From the NCBI GenBank assembly GCA_024636595.1, contig JAGXGT010000023.1:1-12802 (forward strand): 12,802 bases of DNA. Direction: 5' to 3'. The position numbers and the translations under genes were made by a program. Shown here piece after piece: positions 1 to 6,433 of this stretch. Position 1 is the stretch's first letter, and each line of letters opens with the position of its first letter. Source of the stretch: Sphingomonadales bacterium. GTDB taxonomy: Bacteria > Pseudomonadota > Alphaproteobacteria > Sphingomonadales > Sphingomonadaceae. The notes under the pieces were generated by a model, which was not told the origin of the DNA, did not search any database, and worked only from the letters and a program-made list of their open reading frames with translations.

Positions 1-462
1 GAACAATAGCAGGAAGGCGGGAACCAGCAGCCAGAAGCTGACATTGTTCATCCGCGGAAAGGCCATGTCGGGCGCGCCGATCATCAGCGGCACGAACCAG
101 TTGCCGAAACCGCCGATCATCGCCGGCATGACCATGAAGAAGACCATGATCAGGCCGTGCGCAGTGATCAGCACGTTCCACAAGTGATAAGCCTCGTCCA
201 TCGATGCTTCGCCGCCACCCATCATGCCATTGTGGGCGGTTGCCCACATCTGCAAATACTGGATACCGGGCTCAGCCAGTTCGAGACGCATCAAACCGGA
301 AATCGCACCACCGATGATACCCGCGACAATCGCGAAAATCAGATAGAGGGTACCAATGTCCTTGTGGTTGGTCGACATGAACCAGCGCTGGAAAAAAGCC
401 GGCTTGTGATCCGCATCATGCGCGTGATCATCGATATGGCCATCTGCTGTGATAGTTGTCAT
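1..462 (-). CDS. ctaD: cytochrome c oxidase subunit I, N-terminal part (partial)
   Basis: Catalytic subunit of an aa3-type cytochrome c oxidase in the inner membrane. It reduces oxygen to water at heme a3-CuB and pumps protons. Only the first 154 codons are present; the frame stays open to the window edge, so the C-terminal part with the heme a3/CuB ligands lies outside. Translating from the ATG at 462 gives a polar start, then the family signature STNHKDIGTLYLIF (30-43) leading into the first membrane helix. His102 (ITAHGLIMVFF) matches the low-spin heme a ligand. GGFGN (Asn121), APDMAFPR (Asp132) and Asn139/140 match the entrance of the D proton channel and even fall at the familiar Rhodobacter numbering. 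It follows ctaC by 12 bases on the same strand, so the two are surely co-transcribed. A weak AAGGG lies upstream. Identity is near certain. Confidence 0.96.
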   Translation of the reverse strand, partial: MTTITADGHIDDHAHDADHKPAFFQRWFMSTNHKDIGTLYLIFAIVAGIIGGAISGLMRLELAEPGIQYLQMWATAHNGMMGGGEASMDEAYHLWNVLITAHGLIMVFFMVMPAMIGGFGNWFVPLMIGAPDMAFPRMNNVSFWLLVPAFLLLF

Positions 463-474
463 TGTCACTTACCC

Positions 475-1551
475 TTATTGCGTAACTGGCGCAGAAGCAG
501 CCGGTGCGGCGGCTCCGGTTGAATTTGATGCTGGCACCAACTGCGGTGCGACGACGGTCGAGGTTTCTTCTACCGCTCCGGCGCCTTCAGCACTGACTTC
601 GTTCACGGCCGCTTGGCCTTTTGGCGTTCCGCCATTAGCGCGAACCCAGTTGTTGAATTTTTCTTCGGACAGAACTTCGACCGTGATCGGCATGAAGCCG
701 TGACGCGCGCCGCATAGTTCTGAACATTGGCCATAATAGACGCCTTCGCGGTCGATCTGCAGAACCTTTTCATTGATCCGCCCCGGTACCGCGTCGAGCT
801 TGAACCAGGCCGAAGGCAAGGCAAAGCTGTGGATGACGTCCGCCGCAGTGATCAGCAGCTTGACCGGCTTGCCCACCGGAATAACCATCCGGTTGTCAGC
901 AGCCAGCTGATGCGGCTCGCCGCGCGCTGCGGCTTCTTCTTCCGACAGCATGTTGGAAATGACTTCGAAATCGCCGTTATCGGGATAGCTATAGCCCCAA
1001 TACCACTGATAGCCGGTCACTTTCACGGTCAGCGCATCTTCCGGCGCCGGTTCAAACTGACGAGCGAGCAGGCTGATCGACGGCACGGCGATGACCACGA
1101 GGATCAGAACCGGGATAACCGTCCAGATAATTTCGATGAATGTATTATGGGTTGTCTTGGACGGCTCGGGATTGGCACCGCGCCGAAAACGAAAGACGAC
1201 CCAGAACAGCAGGCCAAGCACCAGCAGGCTCACGCCAACCATCATCGGGATCAAAATCGCATTGTTAATCCAGTGAGCGGTTTGACCGGTTTCGCTGAAT
1301 TGTTGTTGGAAATCAATGCCACCATCGACCGGCATGCCAATGCCGGGGGTGGGTTTCATCGGGGTATAAAGAGCGGGATCCAGTCCCGAAGCGGGCGCTT
1401 CGGTCGCTGCCGGTGCATCTGCCGCTTCCACTGCGCTCGACGCAGCCTGATCGACATTCGGCGCTGCCGGCAACGCTTCCTGCGCCACCAATGCCGTCGG
1501 CGTGAGAATCAGGCCGATGGCCAGAATCCAAGCTTTCACAAAATGAGTCAT
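475..1551 (-). CDS. ctaC: cytochrome c oxidase subunit II (CuA subunit)
   Basis: Accepts electrons from cytochrome c through the binuclear CuA centre and passes them to subunit I. The 358-residue product starts with a signal peptide (1-23, cut probably after LVA-Q). An Ala/Pro-rich periplasmic linker follows (24-60), then two membrane helices forming the family hairpin (about 94-120 and 138-163), then the cupredoxin domain. The aromatic patch YQWYWGYSYP (181-190) and all CuA ligands are present: His241, and Cys276, Glu278, Cys280, His284 and Met287 in GQCSELCGARHGFM. After the cupredoxin fold ends near residue 303 there is an extra tail of about 55 residues, rich in Ala, Val, Ser and Pro, which is not needed for the known function. 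First gene of the ctaC-ctaD unit and divergent from pyrE. Identity is certain; only the role of the tail is open. Confidence 0.98.
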   Translation of the reverse strand: MTHFVKAWILAIGLILTPTALVAQEALPAAPNVDQAASSAVEAADAPAATEAPASGLDPALYTPMKPTPGIGMPVDGGIDFQQQFSETGQTAHWINNAILIPMMVGVSLLVLGLLFWVVFRFRRGANPEPSKTTHNTFIEIIWTVIPVLILVVIAVPSISLLARQFEPAPEDALTVKVTGYQWYWGYSYPDNGDFEVISNMLSEEEAAARGEPHQLAADNRMVIPVGKPVKLLITAADVIHSFALPSAWFKLDAVPGRINEKVLQIDREGVYYGQCSELCGARHGFMPITVEVLSEEKFNNWVRANGGTPKGQAAVNEVSAEGAGAVEETSTVVAPQLVPASNSTGAAAPAASAPVTQ

Positions 1552-1654
1552 ATATCGCTCAACCCTATCTTACCCCAAGTTTCGGTAGTTTTCCGGCATT
1601 GGCCCGACAATGTGAATCAGCAAGCCCGGCCCGGATATAGTCCGATTGGGGCGG

Positions 1655-1683
1655 CTTATAGGCATGGTTGCCGTAACCCTCAA
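1655..1683 (-). promoter_or_regulatory. predicted sigma-70-type promoter for ctaC-ctaD
   Basis: Read on the minus strand: TTGAGG (-35, 1683-1678), a 17-base spacer, then TATAAG (-10, 1660-1655). This gives 4/6 and 5/6 matches to the consensus, with optimal spacing. The transcript would start near 1648 and have a leader of about 97 bases before the ctaC ATG at 1551. The leader contains a short inverted repeat, CATTG/CAATG (1612-1608 with 1601-1597), plus TCCGG/CCGGA (1635-1631 with 1596-1592), so it may fold. Inferred by eye only. The rest of the 1552-1790 gap must also hold the pyrE promoter, for which I found no convincing pair of boxes. Confidence 0.5.
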
Positions 1684-1790
1684 GCTACCGAATGGATATT
1701 TTTTCAGTTTTTTGACTTTAATTTCTCTGGCAATGCAGCCGCAATATGCCCATTTGGGCAGAAGCAAGCAAAACAGCGCGGGATAAAATA

Positions 1791-2384
1791 GTGACAGAAG
1801 ACGAGATTTTAGCCGAATTCCGAGCCAGTGACGCCTTGCTGGAGGGCCATTTTATTCTGTCGTCCGGTCGCCACGGCGCCCAATATCTCCAATGCGCCCG
1901 GCTGCTAATGAACCCAGCGCGCGCGGCGCGAATGGCCCAAGCCTTGGCCGCAAAAATTCCTCAGAATATCCGCCGTTCGATTGATATCGTCGTCTCGCCT
2001 GCGATGGGTGGCGTAATCATTGGCCATGAAATGGGACGGGCGCTCGGTCTCGATGCGCTGTTCCTCGAACGGCCCGAGGGCACGTTCGAATTGCGCCGCG
2101 GGTTTCGGCTCGAACCAGGGCAGAAAGTGTTGATGATGGAAGATGTTGTCACCACCGGCCTGTCGTCGCGCGAAGCCATTCAGGCGATCAACGACGCGGG
2201 CGGCGACGTCATTGCCGCCGGTGCCTTGATTGACCGTTCGAACGGAGCGGCCCAGTTTGATGTGCCGTTCTTCCCGCTGGTGACGCTGGACGTGCCATCC
2301 TACGCCGCCGGCGAACTGCCCCCCGAACTGGCTGCCATTCCCGCCATCAAGCCAGGCAGTCGCGCCGAAACACCAGCGACGTGA
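1791..2384 (+). CDS. pyrE: orotate phosphoribosyltransferase
   Basis: Transfers the phosphoribosyl group of PRPP to orotate to give orotidine 5'-phosphate, the fifth step of de novo pyrimidine synthesis, in the cytoplasm. The start is set at GTG 1791, giving 197 residues beginning VTEDEILAEF. An in-frame ATG at 1746 would add 15 residues (MPIWAEASK...) that look like read-through of the upstream region. The substrate loop SSGRHGAQYLQ is at 24-34 and the PRPP-binding motif VLMMEDVVTTG at 113-123, with its acidic pair Glu117-Asp118. Length fits the family. First gene of an apparent operon with pdxJ, acpS and lepB; its TGA overlaps the pdxJ GTG in a GTGA junction. Identity is very likely; the start is the main uncertainty. 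Confidence 0.93.
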   Translation: MTEDEILAEFRASDALLEGHFILSSGRHGAQYLQCARLLMNPARAARMAQALAAKIPQNIRRSIDIVVSPAMGGVIIGHEMGRALGLDALFLERPEGTFELRRGFRLEPGQKVLMMEDVVTTGLSSREAIQAINDAGGDVIAAGALIDRSNGAAQFDVPFFPLVTLDVPSYAAGELPPELAAIPAIKPGSRAETPAT

Positions 2385-3115
2385 GCGCCATCCCCCCGCT
2401 CAGGCTCGGCGTCAACATCGACCATGTCGCCACCATTCGCAACGCCCGCGGCGGCGATCATCCCGAACCGGTGCGCGCGGCGCTGGTCGCCGCAGCGGCG
2501 GGCGCGGACGGCATCACCGCCCATCTGCGCGAAGACCGGCGCCATATCCGCGATGATGATCTGGTCAGATTGATGGACAGCCTGACGATCCCGCTCAATC
2601 TGGAAATGGCGGCGACCGACGAGATGCTGGCCATCGCGCTGCGCCACAAGCCGCACGCCGCCTGCATCGTGCCGGAACATCGCGAGGAACGGACGACCGA
2701 AGGCGGGCTCGATGCAGCGGGCATGCACAACAAGCTCGCCGATTTTGTCGGGCAGCTGAAAGAGGCGAATATTCGCGTCAGCCTGTTCATCGAACCCGAA
2801 CCGCGCCAGATCGAGGCCGCCATCCGCCTCGGAGCGCCAGTGGTCGAGTTTCACACCGGTCGTTATGCCGAGATCACCGGCGCCGAACGCGAAGCCGAAC
2901 TGCGCCGGATCGCCGATGCGGCGGCTCTCGCTGCAAAAAATGGCATCGAACCCCACGCGGGACACGGGCTCACCTTTGACAATGTCGTTGCGATCGCCGC
3001 CATCCCGCAACTGGCGGAACTCAACATCGGCCACTTCCTGATCGGCGAAGCGATTTTCAGTGGCCTCGACGGCAGCATCCGTCAGATGCGCGCGCTCATG
3101 GATGATGCGCGGTGA
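2381..3115 (+). CDS. pdxJ: pyridoxine 5'-phosphate synthase
   Basis: Condenses 1-deoxy-D-xylulose 5-phosphate with the PdxA product 3-amino-2-oxopropyl phosphate to form pyridoxine 5'-phosphate, closing the DXP-dependent vitamin B6 route. The 244-residue TIM barrel is full length. Visible active-site segments are VNIDHVATIR (11-20, with Asn12, Asp14, His15 and Arg20), ITAHLREDRRHI (45-56, with His48), LNLEMA (72-77, Glu75) and the HAGHGL loop (192-197, His195). It starts with GTG inside the pyrE stop (GTGA overlap) and ends in a second GTGA overlap with acpS, so translation of the three genes is probably coupled. The order pdxJ-acpS is common in proteobacteria. Identity is certain. Confidence 0.97.
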   Translation: MSAIPPLRLGVNIDHVATIRNARGGDHPEPVRAALVAAAAGADGITAHLREDRRHIRDDDLVRLMDSLTIPLNLEMAATDEMLAIALRHKPHAACIVPEHREERTTEGGLDAAGMHNKLADFVGQLKEANIRVSLFIEPEPRQIEAAIRLGAPVVEFHTGRYAEITGAEREAELRRIADAAALAAKNGIEPHAGHGLTFDNVVAIAAIPQLAELNIGHFLIGEAIFSGLDGSIRQMRALMDDAR

Positions 3116-3513
3116 TCATCGGTCTCGGCTCCGACCTCTGCAATATCGAGCGCATCCAGAATTCGCTCGACCGCTTTGGCGAGCGTTTCGAGATGCGCGT
3201 CTTTACCGAACTGGAACGCGCCAAGGCGGCGCGGCGGCCGTTCACCAAGGCGGGCACCTATGCCAAACGCTTCGCCGCCAAGGAGGCCTATTCCAAGGCT
3301 GTCGGCACCGGCTTCCGCGCCGGCGTGTTCATGAAGGATATCGGCGTCATCAATGCCAAGAGCGGCGCGCCGACGCTGGCGCTGACCGGCGGCGCAAAAA
3401 AACGCCTCGACGCGCTGACTCCGGCAGGATATGAGGTGTTTGTTCATCTCACACTCACCGACGATCATCCATGGGCACAGGCATTCGTGATCATTGAAGC
3501 CCATCCGCTTTAG
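3112..3513 (+). CDS. acpS: holo-[acyl-carrier-protein] synthase
   Basis: Moves the 4'-phosphopantetheine arm of CoA onto the conserved serine of apo acyl carrier protein, activating it for fatty acid synthesis. The 133-residue product has the usual AcpS length. It shows both magnesium/CoA-binding signatures: GLGSDLCNIERI (4-15, Asp8) and KRFAAKEAYSKAVGTG (52-67, Glu58). GTG start in a 4-base overlap with the pdxJ stop; lepB begins 14 bases after its TAG. Identity is certain. Confidence 0.97.
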   Translation: MIIGLGSDLCNIERIQNSLDRFGERFEMRVFTELERAKAARRPFTKAGTYAKRFAAKEAYSKAVGTGFRAGVFMKDIGVINAKSGAPTLALTGGAKKRLDALTPAGYEVFVHLTLTDDHPWAQAFVIIEAHPL

Positions 3514-3527
3514 GAACCGCGCGTCGC

Positions 3528-4424
3528 ATGGACCAGGAAACCAGAGACACCAATATGGCACTAGAAAATACCGCCGACAGCAAATCCAGCGAAAAGCCTG
3601 ACAAGGAAAAAACCGACTGGATCGGCGAGATCAAGAGCATCGGCCTGCTGTTGCTAGCGGTGCTGGCGTTTCACAGTCTGGTGGCCAAGCCATTCTACAT
3701 TCCCTCGGTATCAATGATGCCCGGCCTGCTTGTCGGGGACCGGCTGATCGTCAGCAAATATGCCTATGGCTGGTCGTGGGTATCCCCGACCTTCCATATC
3801 GTGCCGCGCGTGTCGGGCCGCCTGTTCGGCTCGCTGCCGAAACGCGGCGACGTCGTCATCCTGACGCCAAGAGACCAGAGCAGCGACTATATCAAGCGGG
3901 TGATCGGCCTGCCTGGCGACACGATTGAATTGCGTGGCGGACAGGTGTTTCTCAACGGCATCGGCGTGAGGCAGGCCGTACAGCCGGATCTGCAGGTGCC
4001 GATCGACGCCAATAATCCTTGCAGCGGCAACGAATTTCCCGGAGCCCGCGGCGTCGATGCCGACGGTAGTCCGGTTTGCAACCTGCCGATCCTGCGCGAA
4101 ACCCTGCCCAATGGCGTCAGCTACAATATTATCGATCTCGGCCCGCAATATACCGATGATGTGGGGCCCGTCGAAATTCCGGAAGGCGAAGTCTATCTGC
4201 TGGGCGACAACCGTGATCTCAGCGCCGACAGCCGGGTCGCCAGTCCGCTTGGCCTTGGCGGTTCCATTCCCTGGGAAAATATCGGCGGACGGGCGGAATT
4301 CATCACCTTCTCGCTCGATGGCACCACCACGCTCAATCCGCTGACCTGGTGGGGCGCCTTCCGCAGCGGGCGGGCCAGCCTCAGCCTGCGTCCCGACAAA
4401 GCGGCGGTAACAATCACCAAATAA
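3528..4424 (+). CDS. lepB: type I signal peptidase
   Basis: Membrane-bound serine/lysine protease that removes signal peptides from exported proteins on the periplasmic side. The 298-residue product has a charged cytoplasmic N-terminus, one membrane helix (about 36-52), and then the family boxes. These are IPSVSMMPGLLVGD with nucleophile Ser62, RGDVVILTP (106-114), DYIKRVIGLPGDTIEL with general base Lys123, and GDNRDLSADSR (226-236). The usual Thr after SMMP is Gly here. Cys165 and Cys184 bracket a short insert between the last two boxes and could form a periplasmic disulfide. ATG 3528 is chosen because AGGAA lies 11 bases upstream; ATG 3555 (MALENTADSK) is a real alternative that would remove nine residues. 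Last gene of the pyrE operon; convergent with argC after 17 bases. Confidence 0.95.
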   Translation: MDQETRDTNMALENTADSKSSEKPDKEKTDWIGEIKSIGLLLLAVLAFHSLVAKPFYIPSVSMMPGLLVGDRLIVSKYAYGWSWVSPTFHIVPRVSGRLFGSLPKRGDVVILTPRDQSSDYIKRVIGLPGDTIELRGGQVFLNGIGVRQAVQPDLQVPIDANNPCSGNEFPGARGVDADGSPVCNLPILRETLPNGVSYNIIDLGPQYTDDVGPVEIPEGEVYLLGDNRDLSADSRVASPLGLGGSIPWENIGGRAEFITFSLDGTTTLNPLTWWGAFRSGRASLSLRPDKAAVTITK

Positions 4425-4425
4425 G

Positions 4426-4444
4426 CGCCGTCTAACGCCGTCTA
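4426..4444. repeat. 9-base tandem direct repeat across the argC stop
   Basis: CGCCGTCTA occurs at 4426-4434 and again at 4436-4444, with a period of ten bases. Read on the minus strand each copy begins with TAG; the inner copy supplies the argC stop codon. The repeat fills nearly the whole space between the convergent lepB and argC genes. No hairpin with a T-run is visible there, so neither gene has an obvious intrinsic terminator. Probably a small slippage duplication. Confidence 0.6.
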
Positions 4445-5371
4445 GAGCCGCAAACCTGCGGTTTCGTCCAGACCTGCCATGATATTCAGATTCTGCACAG
4501 CCGCGCCGGAAGCGCCCTTGCCGAGATTGTCGAGCCGCGCGATCAGCCGGGCATGATAGCCACCGGCATTGCCGCAGACAAACAGCTCCAGCTTGTCGGT
4601 TGGCGCATCATTCTCGCTGATCAGCAATTCCGACAGGCCGCTGCCGCTCTGCACCGAAATGATTTTTGAATCGGCATAAAAGGCGCTCAGCTCTGCCAAC
4701 AGCTGATCGGGTGTAACCGCGCCGATTGCGCCGAGATGCAGCGGCACCTCGACCAGCATCCCGCGAAATGCCCGGATCACCGACGGCGCAAAAATGACAT
4801 TGTGGGTCAGCCCACCCTGTATTTTCATTTCCGGCATATGCTTGTGATCGAGGTTCAGACCATAGCTGCGGAAAGCCAGATCGGGTTCCGCCGCAAAGCG
4901 CTCGATCAGCGCCTTGCCGCCGCCCGAATAGCCGGACACCGCATTCATCACATAGGGCCAGTCGGCTGGCAGCAATCCCCTGGCGATCAGCGGCGCAACC
5001 AGCGCCAGAAAGCCGGTCGGATAGCAACCCGGATTGGACACAAAGCGTGCGTTCGCGATGGCGTCGCGCTGACCCTCGCGAAATTCGGCAAAGCCATAAG
5101 CCCAGCCATCGGCGGTCCGGTGCGCGGTCGAGGCGTCGATGACACGGGTCCGGTCATTGTCAATCAGCGCCACCGCTTCCCGCGCCGCATCATCGGGCAG
5201 GCAGAGAATGACAAAATCGCTGTCGTTGATCGCCTCGCGCCGCGCCGCGAGATCCTTGCGCTGCGCCTCGGGCAGCGAAACCATCGTGAATTCGCTCCGC
5301 CCGGACAGCCGTTCGGCAATTTCCAGTCCGGTAGTGCCCACGGCACCGTCGATAAAGATCGTCTGCGTCAT
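4442..5371 (-). CDS. argC: N-acetyl-gamma-glutamyl-phosphate reductase, type 2
   Basis: Reduces N-acetyl-glutamyl phosphate to the semialdehyde with NADPH, the third step of arginine synthesis. The 309-residue product fits the shorter type 2 ArgC class; type 1 enzymes are near 345 residues. The NADP-binding turn GAVGTTG is at 9-15, the nucleophile Cys116 is in SNPGCYPTG (112-120), SGYSGGGK is at 146-153, and a histidine-rich catalytic segment LDHKHMPEM lies at 174-182. It begins 8 bases after the NlpC/P60 stop on the same strand, so it is probably transcribed with it, an unusual partner for an arginine gene. Its 3' end faces lepB. Identity is very likely. Confidence 0.94.
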   Translation of the reverse strand: MTQTIFIDGAVGTTGLEIAERLSGRSEFTMVSLPEAQRKDLAARREAINDSDFVILCLPDDAAREAVALIDNDRTRVIDASTAHRTADGWAYGFAEFREGQRDAIANARFVSNPGCYPTGFLALVAPLIARGLLPADWPYVMNAVSGYSGGGKALIERFAAEPDLAFRSYGLNLDHKHMPEMKIQGGLTHNVIFAPSVIRAFRGMLVEVPLHLGAIGAVTPDQLLAELSAFYADSKIISVQSGSGLSELLISENDAPTDKLELFVCGNAGGYHARLIARLDNLGKGASGAAVQNLNIMAGLDETAGLRL

Positions 5372-5379
5372 AGCCAGCC

Positions 5380-6306
5380 TCAGGACAGCCGTTTGCGCGC
5401 CAGTACCGGCTGTTCATGATCTGCGGCAAAGCGCGCCACCACGTCCGCCAATGGCTCGATCACCACCTGCATCGCGTGCGAAGTGGAATGGATGATCCGG
5501 TCCTTGTCGATCATCAGGCCGACATGGCTCGGGAAAAATACCAGATCGCCGCGCCGCAGATCGTCGTCTTCCGCAATCTCTTCGCCCAGAGCGGCCAGCT
5601 GCTGATCGCTGTCCCGCGGTGCGGCAATGCCGGTCAGCATCAGGATCATCTGGATCAGACCCGAACAATCCAGGCCATCACCGCTGCGGCCGCCCCAGAG
5701 ATAAGGCGCACCCATCAGCTGTTCGGCGAGCGCCGCCGTGCCGTTGCTGCCGTCGAACACGACCTTGGTGCCAATCGGCTGGACATGGCGGACATGGACA
5801 AAGCCCTTGCCGCTTTTCAGATAGGAGCCGCATTCGCTGGGCTCGCCGCAGGCAATCCGCGCGCCCATCGGCAGCCGCTTCATCACCCCGGATTTGAAAT
5901 CTGGCTCAATGAAGATCAGGGCCGCGCGGGCGCTGATCACATGGGTCGGCTCGGGCGTCTTTTTCTGATGCTGCAGCGCATGCACCGGCACATAACCGAC
6001 ATAGCCGTCATGACCGCTATAGCCCCAGGCCCAGTCGCCGGCGATATCCAGTACATGGAAATCCTCGCCGTGGAGCAATTCGGAAATCGCTTCATGATCC
6101 TTGCCGCCCTGCTTGCGGATCATTGCTTTCGGGGCGGAACAGCGCATCGGCATCGGTGCCGCATAATGCGGGGCAAACATCTTGCCGGCCAGCGCAATAT
6201 CCGCGAGGTCGCCGCGATGCGCGGTGATCCGGGGATCAAAATCCCCTTCCGGACCATTCAGCACGAATTTCGCGTGCGCGCCAGTCTCTGCAGTTTCCAT
6301 GTCCAT
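5380..6306 (-). CDS. NlpC/P60 family (C40) peptidase with SH3-like domains
   Basis: Cysteine peptidase of the class that cuts gamma-D-glutamyl to diamino-acid bonds in peptidoglycan peptides. With ATG 6306 the product has 308 residues. Two bacterial SH3-like segments are followed by the catalytic domain: about 56-115 (ending DGYVGYVPVHAL) and about 120-178. In the catalytic domain, YLWGGRSGDGLDCSGLI carries the nucleophile Cys214, RGDLVFFPSHVGLMID carries His261, and IIHSTSHAM (271-279) has the third conserved position at His273. No signal peptide or membrane segment is visible, suggesting a cytoplasmic enzyme that recycles murein peptides, as in YkfC-type proteins. ATG 6306 is preferred for the GGGA upstream; ATG 6300 and ATG 6381 (25 more residues, not signal-like) are alternatives. 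It follows the M17 aminopeptidase by 127 bases and precedes argC by 8. Family is sure, substrate inferred. Confidence 0.9.
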   Translation of the reverse strand: MDMETAETGAHAKFVLNGPEGDFDPRITAHRGDLADIALAGKMFAPHYAAPMPMRCSAPKAMIRKQGGKDHEAISELLHGEDFHVLDIAGDWAWGYSGHDGYVGYVPVHALQHQKKTPEPTHVISARAALIFIEPDFKSGVMKRLPMGARIACGEPSECGSYLKSGKGFVHVRHVQPIGTKVVFDGSNGTAALAEQLMGAPYLWGGRSGDGLDCSGLIQMILMLTGIAAPRDSDQQLAALGEEIAEDDDLRRGDLVFFPSHVGLMIDKDRIIHSTSHAMQVVIEPLADVVARFAADHEQPVLARKRLS

Positions 6307-6433
6307 GCGTAAAGAAATCCCAATAGCGATAAAATGTCCGTGACTCTGCGGCGTAAGCGCCCTGTTACAAAGCGGTGACAATCGACGGCCTTTAGACGAC
6401 CCTAGGGTATTTAATCAAGCGGTGTCGCAGAAG

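Noticed and set aside
1570..1767. A 65-codon minus-strand frame in the ctaC/pyrE control region
   Set aside because: No clear ribosome site, it spans the predicted ctaC promoter, and it has no recognisable pattern. Taken as non-coding.
727..1791. A 354-codon plus-strand frame opposite ctaC
   Set aside because: Antisense to an unambiguous subunit II gene and without recognisable domains.
6399..6408. ACCCTAGGGT, a perfect 10-base palindrome between the M17 and NlpC/P60 genes
   Set aside because: It is short, has no loop for an RNA hairpin and does not extend further, so chance is a sufficient explanation.
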